A stretch of DNA of 64,000 nucleotides from Halococcus qingdaonensis (GTDB lineage Archaea > Halobacteriota > Halobacteria > Halobacteriales > Halococcaceae). Of this stretch, positions 9,541 to 18,533 are shown one piece after another (the first letter of the stretch is position 1; the number at the start of each line of letters is the position of its first letter). The notes below the pieces were generated by a model that saw only the letters and a program-made list of their open reading frames with translations, did not search any database and had not been told where the DNA came from. The translations under genes were made by a program, and so were the position numbers. The DNA is taken from assembly GCF_024508235.1 (NCBI RefSeq), contig NZ_CP101943.1, forward strand, positions 2,453,112 through 2,517,111. The letters are read 5' to 3'.

Positions 9541-11361
9541 TCATACGCCCCAGAACAGCGAGATACCGAGCACTGTCACTACCGACAGCAGCGCCTGCAG
9601 CGGTGCACCGACCCGGAAGTAATCCGTGAAACGGTAGCCACCTGGACCGTAGACGAGCAGATTGGTCTGATAACCGATTGGCGTCATGAAATCCGCACTC
9701 GCCGCGAACGTCACCGCGAGGACGAACGCGAACGGGTTCGCGCCGATCTGTGCCGCCGTCGCCACACCGACCGGAACCATGAGCACGACGCTGCCGGCGT
9801 TGCTCACTACGGCGGTCGTGAGTGCCGTTATCACGTAAAACACCCAGAGCACACCGAGCGGCGGGAGGTAGTTCGCGCTCTCGGCGACGAGCGCACCGAT
9901 GAGCGCGGCTGCCCCGGTCTGGGAGAAGGCGATCCCCAGTGGAATGAGTCCCGCGAGCAAGAAGATGACGTCCCACTCGACGGCGTCGTAGAGTTCGTCG
10001 GGTTCGAGCACGCCCGAAAACACCATCGCCACGACGCCAGCGAGCGCGGCGACGAGGATATCGAGAACTCCGAACGCGGCGAGACCGACGACCGCGACCA
10101 CGATACCGACGGCGATCGGCATCTTCGCCGTGCGGTAGTTCGATGCTTCGAGCTCGCGTGCGACGATGACGTTCGGGTTCGTCGCCAACCGCTCGATGCT
10201 CTCGGCGGTCGCTTGCACCAACACCGTGTCGCCACGATCGAGCGCGATGTCCCCCAGTTGGTGGTGGAGCAGCTCGGTACCGCGACGTATCGACAGCAGA
10301 TTCACGTCCGCACCGAACGGTGCAGTCACGCTCTCCCCGACGAACGACGACCCTGTCGGAACGACGAGCTCGACGAACTGTTGGCGCTCGTCGGCGGTGA
10401 ATTCACCCTCGCCCACGTTGGTTCTCGCAACGTCGAGACCCTCGGTCGCGGCGAACGCACGGAGTTCCCTGACGTCGGCTCGAACGACGAGCGCGTCGCC
10501 GCCCTCGACCGTCTCGGTGGCGAACGGTTCGATGTGAGCGCCGTCACGAATCACCTGCACTACGGTCGGCCCGCCGTCCTCGGTGATCGTCGCGATCTCC
10601 TCCCCCACGAGCGGCGAGTCCGCCTCGACGACCACTTCGGTTAGATACTCGCTCATCGCGAACTCGGCGAGCAGACCCTCGCCGGCCGCGATGCGCTCGG
10701 GGATGAGACGATAGCCAACGAGCAGGAGATAGAGCGCCCCCGTGACGAAGACGAGTGCGCCCAGTCCGGTGAACTCGAACATCGAGAACGGACGGTCGAG
10801 CAGCCGTGCCGAGACATCGCTGGCCACGAGGTTGGTCGAGGTCCCGATGAGAGTGAGCATCCCTCCGACCATCGAGGCATACGAAAGCGGCAACAGCAGC
10901 TTCGACGGCGAAGTGCCGCCCTCGCGCGCCAGATCCGAGACCGCCGGAATCAACATCGCAACGATCGGTGTGTTGTTCAGCAGTCCCGAGGGGATCCCGG
11001 CGACGCCGATGACCGACAGCAGCTGCCGGCGCTCGTCACCGCGGGCGACGCTGGCCATCCACTTGCCGAGGCGTTGGACCGCGCCCGTCCGGCTGATGCC
11101 CGCGCTCAGGATGAACATCGCCAACACCGTGATCGTCGCGCTGTTGGAAAAGCCGGAGACACCCTCCTCGATGGAGACCTGTGTCCACGGGCTGAGCACC
11201 ATCAACGCGACCATGACGAGCAGTGCGGTGACGTCTACAGGAACGAGTTCGCTCGCAAAGAGCACGAAAGCACAGATCGTGATGGCGAAGACGACGACCA
11301 TACCGGTCGTTATCGGCGGTAGTTGTCCGAACTGCGCGAGAGCGAGCACGCCGGTAGCCAT
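9541..11361 (-). CDS. SLC13/DASS-family transporter with two TrkA-C domains
   Basis: About 606 residues from the ATG at 11361 (a longer frame reaches 11409). The layout is about five helices, then a cytoplasmic region with two RCK-C/TrkA-C-like domains (LTEVVVEADSPLVGEEI... and FVELVVPTGSSFVGESV...), then about six helices. The pattern, including SNAGSVVLMVPV and the early NNTPIVAMLIPAV hairpin, is that of the SLC13 'citrate transporter-like' family with RCK-C insertions, which move dicarboxylates, sulfate or similar anions. The substrate is unknown. It converges with tspO and lies 60 bases downstream of rfcS on the same strand. Confidence 0.87.
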   Translation of the reverse strand: MATGVLALAQFGQLPPITTGMVVVFAITICAFVLFASELVPVDVTALLVMVALMVLSPWTQVSIEEGVSGFSNSATITVLAMFILSAGISRTGAVQRLGKWMASVARGDERRQLLSVIGVAGIPSGLLNNTPIVAMLIPAVSDLAREGGTSPSKLLLPLSYASMVGGMLTLIGTSTNLVASDVSARLLDRPFSMFEFTGLGALVFVTGALYLLLVGYRLIPERIAAGEGLLAEFAMSEYLTEVVVEADSPLVGEEIATITEDGGPTVVQVIRDGAHIEPFATETVEGGDALVVRADVRELRAFAATEGLDVARTNVGEGEFTADERQQFVELVVPTGSSFVGESVTAPFGADVNLLSIRRGTELLHHQLGDIALDRGDTVLVQATAESIERLATNPNVIVARELEASNYRTAKMPIAVGIVVAVVGLAAFGVLDILVAALAGVVAMVFSGVLEPDELYDAVEWDVIFLLAGLIPLGIAFSQTGAAALIGALVAESANYLPPLGVLWVFYVITALTTAVVSNAGSVVLMVPVGVATAAQIGANPFAFVLAVTFAASADFMTPIGYQTNLLVYGPGGYRFTDYFRVGAPLQALLSVVTVLGISLFWGV

Positions 11362-11421
11362 TGTGCGTGCTACCGATGGCGGGTATATGATTGCTGTCGT
11401 TGTCGTCAATCAGTCCCGGCC

Positions 11422-12396
11422 TTACTCCGCTTCGAGCGCGAGCGACGCCAACAGTGCCTCCAGCTGGAGCCGTTCGTTCGCGCCCTGCGTGATGCGGTAG
11501 TCCGTCTCCCCCACCCGTTCGAGCAGTCGTACAGTCGCCTGATCGTCCAACTCGAACGACCACGCCGAGCGGTGGAGCTGGTCGATGACGTCGCCGCCGC
11601 CGAGCCCCCAGTCGGTGAGCAGGTCGTCGAGTTTCGCGCGCGCGGCGGTGAAATCGCCCCCGATCGCGTGCTGGACCATCGTCTCGATCTCCTCGGGCCG
11701 TGCGGCGGCCGTGATGGCGTAGACCGCCTCCTCGTCGACCGTTTCTCCTGTGGTGGCGGCGGCCTGCAGCCCGTTGATCGCCTTGCGCATGTCGCCGTCG
11801 GCGGCGTAGACGAGGGCATCCACTCCGTCGTCGGTGATCTCGATGCCCTCCTCGCCGGCGATCCGCTCGACGTACTCTGCGACGGCCGTCTCGGGCAGCG
11901 GCCCGAATCGGAAGACCGCACAGCGCGACTGGATCGGATCGATGATCTGGTTCGAGTAGTTACACGAGAGGATAAAGCGGGTGTTGTTCGCGAACTGCTC
12001 CATCGTCCGGCGGAGCGCGGACTGGGCGTCGCTCGTCAGCGCGTCGGCCTCGTCGAGGAAGATGACTCGGTAATCGTAGCCGCCGAAGCTCGTGCGCGCG
12101 AAGTTCTTGATGCGATCGCGCACGACGTCGATCCCGCGCTCGTCGCTCGCGTTGAGCTCCAGGAAGTTCTCGCGCCAGTCGTCGCCGTAGATCTCGCGCG
12201 CGATGGCCATCGCCGAGGTCGTCTTCCCGACGCCGGCGGGGCCCGAAAAGAGCAGGTGTGGCAGGTCGTCCTGGGCGACGTAGCTCCGCAGCCGCTCGGT
12301 GATGTCGTCCTGGCCGGCGACCTCGGCGAGCGCCGACGGGCGGTATTTCTCGATCCAGATCTCGCCCCGGCCCCCCGATCCGCTGGTCTCGCTCAT
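11422..12396 (-). CDS. rfcS: Replication factor C small subunit
   Basis: 324 residues, AAA+ clamp-loader subunit that loads PCNA. Walker A is GPAGVGKTT (residues 52-60), Walker B is LDEADAL, the arginine finger is in the SRC motif ([10 protein letters not shown]), and the C-terminal collar domain is intact. This gene often carries inteins in archaea, but here it is uninterrupted. A TATA-like CTTAAGAG lies 22-29 bases before the ATG. It is divergent from the SAMP2-GNAT pair. Confidence 0.96.
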   Translation of the reverse strand: MSETSGSGGRGEIWIEKYRPSALAEVAGQDDITERLRSYVAQDDLPHLLFSGPAGVGKTTSAMAIAREIYGDDWRENFLELNASDERGIDVVRDRIKNFARTSFGGYDYRVIFLDEADALTSDAQSALRRTMEQFANNTRFILSCNYSNQIIDPIQSRCAVFRFGPLPETAVAEYVERIAGEEGIEITDDGVDALVYAADGDMRKAINGLQAAATTGETVDEEAVYAITAAARPEEIETMVQHAIGGDFTAARAKLDDLLTDWGLGGGDVIDQLHRSAWSFELDDQATVRLLERVGETDYRITQGANERLQLEALLASLALEAE

Positions 12397-12417
12397 GGCG
12401 ATGCGAAGGGTGGCCGA

Positions 12418-12425
12418 CTCTTAAG
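12418..12425 (-). promoter_or_regulatory. TATA-like box for rfcS
   Basis: CTTAAGAG on the minus strand, 22-29 bases before the ATG at 12396. This suits a leaderless transcript. Confidence 0.45.
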
Positions 12426-12495
12426 ACACCCGAGACCGGGACGAGCGCTCGGAGCCGTCCGACAGCATCAAACCCGATCGCCGGCTCGTGTCGAT

Positions 12496-12687
12496 ATGGT
12501 CACGGTCGATATCGTCGGCGGCGACACTCACGAACTCGCCGTCGAAGGGACCTACGGCGACCTGCTCGACGCGGTGGGGCTGAGCCGCCACGAGGCGACG
12601 GTGCTCCGGGACGGCCAGCCGGTCCCGGCCGATGCGGAGATCGACGCCGAGTCGGTGCGCGTACTCAGGCTCATCAAGGGCGGCTAA
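12496..12687 (+). CDS. samp2: Ubiquitin-like small archaeal modifier protein, SAMP2 type
   Basis: 63 residues with a beta-grasp pattern and the C-terminal diglycine RLIKGG needed for conjugation. The segments SRHEATVLRDGQPVP and VRVLRLIKGG closely resemble SAMP2 of Haloferax volcanii, which acts both in protein conjugation and as sulfur carrier for tRNA thiolation. The E1-like activator UbaA is not in the window. Four bases separate its stop from the GTG of the GNAT gene, so the two are probably co-expressed. Confidence 0.88.
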   Translation: MVTVDIVGGDTHELAVEGTYGDLLDAVGLSRHEATVLRDGQPVPADAEIDAESVRVLRLIKGG

Positions 12688-12691
12688 GACG

Positions 12692-13060
12692 GTGGAAACC
12701 CGTCTCGCGCGCCCGGCGGAGCGCCCGGCAGTGATGAACGTCCTGGATGGAGCGTCGCTTGCAACCGACGCCGACACCGTTCGCAAGCGTATCCGGGCGG
12801 ACGCGGTGTGGATCGCCGTCGCGGACGATCGGCTTCTCGGCGCGTGCGTTCTCGACGACCGGGAGATCGACGCCATCGCCGTCCGTCGGCGGCGACGCGG
12901 CCAGGGTATCGGGACGCGACTGGTCGAGCGCGCCGCCGCAGCGACCGCTGGCGATCTCCGGGCCGAGTTCCACCGCCGCGTTCGCCCGTTCTACGATTCA
13001 CTCGGATTCGCCATCGAGCCGACCGACGAACCGGATCGGTTCCGTGGTCGGTACGAGTAG
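12692..13060 (+). CDS. GNAT-family N-acetyltransferase
   Basis: About 122 residues from the GTG at 12692; a longer frame from 12632 would overlap the SAMP2 gene. The acetyl-CoA pyrophosphate loop is clear: IAVRRRRRGQGIGTRLVE, matching V-x-x-x-x-R/Q-x-x-G-x-G/A. The C-terminal part FYDSLGF is the usual last strand and helix of GNAT folds. The substrate is unknown. Coupling to SAMP2 makes a role in the modifier or tRNA thiolation pathway conceivable but unproven. Confidence 0.82.
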   Translation: METRLARPAERPAVMNVLDGASLATDADTVRKRIRADAVWIAVADDRLLGACVLDDREIDAIAVRRRRRGQGIGTRLVERAAAATAGDLRAEFHRRVRPFYDSLGFAIEPTDEPDRFRGRYE

Positions 13061-13449
13061 CGCGTTGACTGCTGACGATCCGCCAGCAACGGCTGCTGCG
13101 CGACTTGATATACTGTATGTCGCGATATCGAACGCCCCTTGTGATGATCGACGGCCGATATTCGGTGTTCCACCGTCTGCCGAACCGCTGGTCGACTGGT
13201 TGTTGGGATCACGCGAAGCGAAACCGATCCGTCACCGATCGCAGTAGCCGAACGAGACATCGGGGATCGATGCCGTCCGTCCGACTCGGATAGTACGCTT
13301 CGTTCGTCAGATCATCCTGATTGGGCGATCTGTCGGTGTTTGAACGCGCGTTCCCGCTTTTTGCGCCCACGATGCATGCACGATCAATATGGCGACGCCG
13401 ACCTCTCTCGATCGATCAGGATCGAGACGACTGCAAATGACACAAAGTT
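13061..13449 (+). other. Gene-free stretch before the insertion sequence
   Basis: 389 bases of lower GC than its neighbours. The only frames are short and lack family features (a 62-aa frame at 13105-13293 has no start signal and an unlikely composition). It contains GCATGCA-type palindromic pieces near 13374 and the left 5-base target duplication AAGTT at 13445-13449. I see no RNA gene. Confidence 0.6.
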
Positions 13450-13462
13450 CGGTAGTTCCCAA
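13450..13462 (+). repeat. Left terminal inverted repeat of the ISH3-family element
   Basis: CGGTAGTTCCCAA, exact complement of 14875-14887. Confidence 0.93.
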
Positions 13463-13506
13463 TCGAGTTGAGAGGCGGAGCTAAAGCGTCGGTCTGATTG
13501 CAGAAG

Positions 13507-14697
13507 ATGTCTGGTTGGGTGAATGTGTTAGAATTACCGCAACCAGACGGCTTCCTTTCGGCGTGGGATGTCAAAGGTGTAGCGGCGGATGTGATCGGAG
13601 AGCTTCCCTTGCCAGGGATCGAGGGCTCGCCCCTCGATCCTGGCGACATCTGGTCCGTCGTTATCCTTGCCAGCACCAATCAGAGCTCCATTCGAGAGGT
13701 CTGTGCCGAGAATCACGAGGCTCCCTGTGACGATACTGTCTTCGAGTGGCTCCACACGCTCGATCGAGGCTGGCTCGAATTCGCCGCTAACCTCCTGTTC
13801 ATGCAGTTGGCTATGACGATCCTCGACCCTGACCGGTCGAGGATCGTCTCCATCGATTTCGTCGATAACCCCTATCACGGCACCTACAGCGACGAGGTAG
13901 GCGAACTCTGTCGAATGAGCCCCAAAGACGGTACCACGACCTGCCACCGATACTGCACTGCTTACCTCGTCTCGAACGGGAAACCGATCACGCTCGCGAT
14001 GACGTACGTCCGCAGCGACGAGAAGCAGGCCGACGCGGTCGAGCGCGTCCTCGACCGCGTCGAGGCCTATCCCTTCGAGATCGAGCTGCTACTGGCTGAT
14101 TCGGGCTTCTACAACGAGCGCGTCATCCGCCGCTCACGAGAGATCGCCGCGACTGTCGTGCCGGTCGCCGAGAAAGGCGACCGGCTCGAAGAGAAGCTTG
14201 AGACGCACAAATCGTACATGACGACCTACCGGATGTACAAGGACAGCGAGCGGGAACTGCGCTTCCCGCTCGCAGTCTCTGTCTCGTATCAGAACGGCGA
14301 TCGCGGCAAGCATGGTGAAGTGGTCCGAGGGTACGCGGCGTGCGATCTGGGCGATCGCACGCCTACACAGGTCGAACACTGCTACCGAAAGCGGTCAGCG
14401 ATCGAATCGAGCTACCGTCTGTTTCGGAGTGCACGAGCGGTAACGTCGACGCAAGATCCGATCGTGCGGTTTGCGTTCGTGGTGGTGAGCTTTCTGCTGG
14501 AGAACCTGTGGTTGGTGCTACGATGGGCGGTCGTCGCCCGCCCTCGCCGAGGCGGGCGCGACCTGCCCGAGGAGTTCACGTTCTCGGTGTTCTGTGACTG
14601 GATTCGACACGCGTTGGAAGAAGAGTTGGAGCGGCGGTGGAAGATCGAGATGAATGGTGTCGGCGTGCCGGACGCATACACCGCGGCCGCGGGCTGA
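13507..14697 (+). CDS. ISH3-family transposase
   Basis: 396 residues from the ATG at 13507 (a TTG at 13498 is in frame). It is a DDE transposase: candidate acidic residues are in IVSIDFVDNPYHG, LLLADSGFYNERV and YRKRSAIESSYRLF, the last resembling the IS4-type Y-R-E signature. The product cuts and joins the element ends. No frameshift or internal stop is seen, so it is probably active. The stop codon lies inside an 11-base-pair hairpin. Confidence 0.92.
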   Translation: MSGWVNVLELPQPDGFLSAWDVKGVAADVIGELPLPGIEGSPLDPGDIWSVVILASTNQSSIREVCAENHEAPCDDTVFEWLHTLDRGWLEFAANLLFMQLAMTILDPDRSRIVSIDFVDNPYHGTYSDEVGELCRMSPKDGTTTCHRYCTAYLVSNGKPITLAMTYVRSDEKQADAVERVLDRVEAYPFEIELLLADSGFYNERVIRRSREIAATVVPVAEKGDRLEEKLETHKSYMTTYRMYKDSERELRFPLAVSVSYQNGDRGKHGEVVRGYAACDLGDRTPTQVEHCYRKRSAIESSYRLFRSARAVTSTQDPIVRFAFVVVSFLLENLWLVLRWAVVARPRRGGRDLPEEFTFSVFCDWIRHALEEELERRWKIEMNGVGVPDAYTAAAG

Positions 14698-14712
14698 GGC
14701 CAGCCCGCGGCC
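14685..14712 (+). terminator. Perfect 11-bp hairpin across the transposase stop codon
   Basis: GGCCGCGGGCT pairs with AGCCCGCGGCC around a six-base loop. The stop TGA lies at the loop edge. It may act as a terminator or block read-in; there is no poly-T tract after it. Confidence 0.5.
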
Positions 14713-14874
14713 TCGGGGGTGCCCTTCGTGAGCTCCAGCTGTTGGCTGGGTTCGTGAGGAGTCGATGCTGGGAAGCGTTGAGTACGCAGCGGCGCTTCTG
14801 ACCTCCAGCCAACCGGTCCACTACGATGTTTACCTCGATAGCACACCGGTTCAGAGGAGATGTTGAGATTTCAG

Positions 14875-14887
14875 TTGGGAACTACCG
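14875..14887 (-). repeat. Right terminal inverted repeat of the ISH3-family element
   Basis: TTGGGAACTACCG, exact complement of the left end, followed directly by the target duplication AAGTT. Confidence 0.93.
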
Positions 14888-14892
14888 AAGTT

Positions 14893-15506
14893 CCACGTGA
14901 ATATCTACCGTGCAGCCCTCACGGATCATCCAGCGGAGACCGCTCTCGGCCCGTGCTCATCGTGGTTCCCGCCGATCACTGCTGGCTTCGTTGACGGAAC
15001 GACTGTTTCGTCCCGGGGCGAAATGCGCCTGACGGTAGCCGCGTGCAAACCGAGAAATTCACTTCTGACGAGCGGTCGCCGAAGCTCCCCCTCTGACTCC
15101 CATTGCTCATCTCGTCGGCAACGCTCGTGATTGCAGCGCCACGGGTCGCCGATTGTTATAGCGATAACTGGTGTATAACGGCCTCGACATTCCTCTGACG
15201 ACTGTCCGATCAGTTGCATTCGTTCGTTTCGTCGTACGGACCGGGATCGTGCGCACGATCTCCACGAACCCGTGACCCGTTGGATCACCGTTCCAAGCGA
15301 TTATTGCCGACTGTCAGCGTCCAAGAAACAGTGAATGCCCGTCAACGTCGCTGGCACTCGTAATCTGGGTCCGACAGGTTGGCAACTACTCTCTCTGGCG
15401 ATCCCATCGGCCGTGATCACCGCTTCGAAACTCTGCCGTGTTGCCTGTCGATCACTGACCCCGGACACTGCTGGCCCGTCGCCGATGTGCGCTCGCCGCG
15501 CCGACC
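14893..15506 (+). other. Gene-free stretch after the insertion sequence
   Basis: 614 bases with no convincing gene. A 120-aa frame on the minus strand (14926-15288) is Arg/Cys-rich with no haloarchaeal acidic bias. Contents seen: GTTAT/ATAAC inverted pairs at 15155-15168 and a 16-base perfect palindrome at 15245-15260. It may be remnant or regulatory DNA. Confidence 0.55.
15245..15260 (+). repeat. 16-base perfect palindrome
   Basis: GATCGTGCGCACGATC reads the same on both strands. It lies about 250 bases after the stop of the leftward MFS gene, in DNA with no gene. Confidence 0.55.
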
Positions 15507-16706
15507 TCAGCGGACCGCCACGGCGATACCGCCCCCGAAGATGGCCAAGCAGCCGATACCGGCGAACACGGCCGGGAAGCCGATCGTGCTCGATCCGAGC
15601 GACAGGGAGGCAGCTGCGGTGAATGCGACCGGGCCGATCGTCTGGCCGAGTCGGAGCATGCTCGTTCTGACGCTCATCAGCCCCGCGCGCAGCTCCTCGG
15701 GGACGAGCCCGACGATCGTGCTGTCGAGCGACGGCGTGATGAGGCCGACGCCGGTGCCGAACGCGAGCAGACAGACGACGACGAGCGCGAGCGACGGCTG
15801 TGTCGCGAGCCCGAGCAACGATCCGCCGTAGAGGAGGAAGCCGACGGCGATCAGGACGACCGGGCCGACACGCGTCGAAATGCGCCCGTACTGGGTGTTG
15901 CAGGCGGCGCTGGCAATCGAGAGCGTGGCGAGGACGATCCCGATGCGGCTGCTCGACAGCCCGTAGCTGTCGCCGAGCACCAGCGGGATCGCCGTCAGCA
16001 TGCCGTAGAACATGAAAAAGTGGACGAGTACGGTCAGGTTGGCGGCGACGGCGCGCGGGTACGCCAGCACACCCCGTATTCGCCGGAAATACTCCCGTAC
16101 CGACTGCTGCTCGCCGATCGTCGGCTCGTCGAGCACCGACAGCGCGTAGAGGCCCACCAGGATCGCCACCCCGAAGAACAGGAAGGGTACTTGCCAGCGC
16201 ACCGCCGCGAGCGTGCCGCCGACGAACGGGAAGATCGCCCCACTGCTCCCGATGGCCCCGCCGTTGATGCCGATGACGGCGCTGCGGCGCGGGTCGTCGT
16301 AGTAGTCGCCGATCAGCGTGATCGCGAGCATGATCAGCGCGCTGCCGCCGACTCCCTGAAGCACTCGCAACAGCAGGACCTGCCGGAACGTCGAGGCGAA
16401 GGCGATCCCCGCACCCGCCACGCCGAACAGCAGCAGGAGCGGGACGAGGGTCCAGCGACGGCCGATCCGGTCGGCCAGCAGGCCGATGAACGGGGTGAGC
16501 ACGACCCCGGGGATGGTGAACGCCGGCACGATCAGGCCGACAGCGGCATCGCCGACACCGAACACGCCCTTCAGCTGGGGGAGCACGGGCGTGAGCAACG
16601 AGACGCCCATGATCCCGACCATCGAACTCGCGAGAACGACGTGGAGGTTCGACGCCTGCCACGGAACGGTGCCCGATCGAAGGCTCCCGGATTCGTTGGC
16701 ACTCAT
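15507..16706 (-). CDS. MFS transporter
   Basis: 399 residues from the ATG at 16706, with twelve predicted membrane helices. The loop motif LLADRIGRRWTLVPLLLLFG after helix 2 is the MFS motif A (G-x-x-x-D-R-x-G-R-R), and the GGALIML-type helix 4 region resembles drug:H+ antiporters. The substrate is unknown. The gene is isolated, next to the gene-poor zone that carries the insertion sequence. Confidence 0.9.
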   Translation of the reverse strand: MSANESGSLRSGTVPWQASNLHVVLASSMVGIMGVSLLTPVLPQLKGVFGVGDAAVGLIVPAFTIPGVVLTPFIGLLADRIGRRWTLVPLLLLFGVAGAGIAFASTFRQVLLLRVLQGVGGSALIMLAITLIGDYYDDPRRSAVIGINGGAIGSSGAIFPFVGGTLAAVRWQVPFLFFGVAILVGLYALSVLDEPTIGEQQSVREYFRRIRGVLAYPRAVAANLTVLVHFFMFYGMLTAIPLVLGDSYGLSSSRIGIVLATLSIASAACNTQYGRISTRVGPVVLIAVGFLLYGGSLLGLATQPSLALVVVCLLAFGTGVGLITPSLDSTIVGLVPEELRAGLMSVRTSMLRLGQTIGPVAFTAAASLSLGSSTIGFPAVFAGIGCLAIFGGGIAVAVR

Positions 16707-16902
16707 CGTCCCTCGGCTACGACCCATTCACCGTCCGACATCAGCCGGAAGATGACGGACGACGACGGTTGGACGGCTATCCATTCTACGGGCCGTTCTC
16801 CGGATGGCGGTTTGATAGTTTGGGTTTCACGTATTTTTGCGTCCACATGGGTACGATCACACCCCGTTTGGCTATCCCACGGTGAGACGGTGAGTCGACG
16901 GG

Positions 16903-17268
16903 CTACTGGCCGACGATGTCGTCTTCGAGCGCCGCGACCTCGTCGATGATGCTCTCGACGTGGGGTTCCGCGACGCCGTTCGCACGCATGGCGTCGGCGA
17001 GATGGCCGGCGACGTGCGAGAACGCCGTCTCCGTGATCCCCATCCCTTCGTGGGCGCTCTGCATGTCGTCGCCGCTGTAATCGACCGGCCCGCCGGCGAC
17101 GGCGCTCACGAACTGGACCTGGTGTGCGAAGAGCGCCTCCATGTCGTAACCCTCGAAGTACGGTTCGAGAAGCGGATCGTCGAGGACGCGCTCGTAGAAG
17201 TTCGCCACGACTGCTTCGACGGCCTCGCTGCCACCGATCTCCTGATACATCGAACTCCGTGCTGGCAT
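16903..17268 (-). CDS. Truncated hemoglobin, group I type
   Basis: 121 residues from the ATG at 17268 (MPARSSMYQEIGG; another ATG at 17250 gives MYQEIGG). The trHb pattern is complete: YQEIGG...VVANFYERVLDDPLLEPYFEGYDM, HQVQFVSAVAGGPVDYSG, and QSAHEGMGIT, which carries the proximal heme His. Such globins bind O2 or NO and often protect against nitric oxide. It is monocistronic, with an inverted repeat 53-95 bases upstream. Confidence 0.92.
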   Translation of the reverse strand: MPARSSMYQEIGGSEAVEAVVANFYERVLDDPLLEPYFEGYDMEALFAHQVQFVSAVAGGPVDYSGDDMQSAHEGMGITETAFSHVAGHLADAMRANGVAEPHVESIIDEVAALEDDIVGQ

Positions 17269-17320
17269 CACCGGAACGAGGTGAGGGAGACGGGAATAGT
17301 TTCACCCGAACTCGTTCGGA

Positions 17321-17363
17321 ATGAATGACTATCACAACCATGGTCCACAATAGCGTCATTCAT
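17321..17363 (-). promoter_or_regulatory. Inverted repeat upstream of the globin gene
   Basis: ATGAATGAC (17321-17329) and GTCATTCAT (17355-17363) are perfect complements 25 bases apart, with an ACCATGGT palindrome between them. It is a candidate regulator site for the globin. A hairpin in the upstream transcript is the alternative. Confidence 0.45.
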
Positions 17364-17433
17364 CACTCCCGCTCGCACGCATTTTCATTATCTCTGATAT
17401 GGTAGTTCGACGACTACTGGCTCGATACCGATC

Positions 17434-17463
17434 GACGGGCATCGCACCGACGGGCATCGCACC
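17434..17463 (+). repeat. Tandem 15-base repeat (2 copies)
   Basis: GACGGGCATCGCACC occurs twice head to tail, followed by a partial third GACGG. It lies in the gap after the halocyanin stop codon, with no gene. Confidence 0.7.
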
Positions 17464-17520
17464 GACGGCGAACGGGAGGGGTCCGGCCGACGGCGAATCG
17501 GTCCCCGTCGATTCGGTGGC

Positions 17521-18528
17521 TCACGGCTCCCGATCGCGGCTTCTCCGAACCGCGAGGAACCCGCCGAAGACGAGCGGCGAGAGAACGGCCATCAGCCCGC
17601 TCCCGGCCAGCGCGCCGCCCCACGGCGTCGAGAGCACGTCGCCGGCCGACGGGAGATCGGGGTTGCCGACGACGAGCAGCCCCTTCATCCCGAGCTGCTC
17701 GTAGGCCGGGCAGGAGTATTTCACCACCCGATTGCCGGTGAACGTCCACTCGAACGTCTCCCCGTCCGTCCCGCTGAAGTCGGTCCAGAACGACTCGTCG
17801 TCGGCGACGACTGTGAGCGCCTCGCTCTCCTCCAGCCGTCGCCAGACGACCGTCGTCCCGGGATCGACGTGGATCGCTGGTGGGTCGAACGCGAAGATCC
17901 CGCCGTTGCCCGGCGCGCCCACCCCGATCTCGACCCGATCGCGACCGGTGCGGTCGACGACCTCCTCGAAGTTCTCGACATCGTCGAGCCAGCCACCGTA
18001 CGGCGACGATGATTCCTCACTACCGTTCCCCGCGCCGCTCTCGACGGCGGCATCGGCACCGACGAGGATCGCCCCGCGCATCCCCATGCTCCGGTGGGGC
18101 ACGCAGGCGTAGTTGACCGCCCCCTTCTCCTCGACGGTGTGCTCGAACGTGTGGCCGGCCTCGCTCGCGGTCTCGCTCTCGAAGGCCCCGTTTTCGGCGA
18201 CGACGTTGTGGCCACCGCCCTCGCCGGTCCACTTCCAGGTGACCGTGGTTCCTGGATCGACGCGGACGGCCGGCGGCGAGAACGCGAAGTTCCCGCCGTT
18301 GCCCTTCGCGCCGACGGCCACTTCGATCTGCTTCGTTCCCGTCTTGTCGACCACCTTCTCGAAGTTGTCGACGCCGTCGAACCAGCCCGCAGCGCCGCTC
18401 TCCTGTGCGCTGGCGGTTCCCGCCGTCGCGCCGACCGTCCCGATGCCGACGGCCGTGCTGCCGGCGACTTTCAGGAACCCCCGTCGACCGCATCGTGCCG
18501 CGCTTGGGTCCGCTGTGGTTCCCCGCAT
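17521..18528 (-). CDS. Tat-exported protein with two halocyanin domains, the second lacking copper ligands
   Basis: 335 residues. The N-terminus has a Tat signal (CGRRGFLKVAGSTAVG) ending near SAQES, so it is exported. Two homologous halocyanin domains follow, each opening with (D)NFE(K/E)VVD(K/R)TG. Domain 1 has all type 1 copper ligands (His107, Cys142, His145, Met150 in YACVPHRSMGM). In domain 2 the first His is Leu239 and the second is Tyr276 (YSCPAYEQLGM), so copper binding is probably lost. A C-terminal helix plus Arg-rich tail (GSGLMAVLSPLVFGGFLAVRR) anchors it in the membrane. It starts 5 bases after the multicopper oxidase stop, so the two form one operon and may exchange electrons. 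Confidence 0.9.
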   Translation of the reverse strand: MRGTTADPSAARCGRRGFLKVAGSTAVGIGTVGATAGTASAQESGAAGWFDGVDNFEKVVDKTGTKQIEVAVGAKGNGGNFAFSPPAVRVDPGTTVTWKWTGEGGGHNVVAENGAFESETASEAGHTFEHTVEEKGAVNYACVPHRSMGMRGAILVGADAAVESGAGNGSEESSSPYGGWLDDVENFEEVVDRTGRDRVEIGVGAPGNGGIFAFDPPAIHVDPGTTVVWRRLEESEALTVVADDESFWTDFSGTDGETFEWTFTGNRVVKYSCPAYEQLGMKGLLVVGNPDLPSAGDVLSTPWGGALAGSGLMAVLSPLVFGGFLAVRRSRDREP

Positions 18529-18533
18529 CGCGA

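Larger units (their letters stand above)
13450..14887 (+). mobile_element. Complete ISH3-family insertion sequence (1,438 bp)
   Basis: The element is bounded by 13-base perfect inverted repeats, CGGTAGTTCCCAA at the left and its complement at the right. It is flanked by an exact 5-base duplication, AAGTT (13445-13449 and 14888-14892). It carries one transposase gene on the plus strand. Size, terminal repeats and 5-base duplication agree with the ISH3/ISH27/ISH51 group of haloarchaea. Perfect ends and an intact transposase point to a recent insertion. It sits in non-coding DNA and breaks no recognisable gene. Confidence 0.93.

Noticed and set aside
13105-13293. 62-aa frame in the gene-poor zone
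   Set aside because: No family, unusual composition (Cys/Trp/Arg-rich) and no start signal.
14926-15288. 120-aa frame on the minus strand
   Set aside because: No start signal, Arg/Cys-rich, no similarity recognised.
15301-16662. 453-aa frame overlapping the MFS gene on the same strand
   Set aside because: Arg/Pro-rich wrong frame; the frame at 15507-16706 has twelve helices and MFS motif A.
17434-17463. The 15-base tandem as a CRISPR-like or IS trace
   Set aside because: Only two and a third copies with no spacer; a local slippage repeat.
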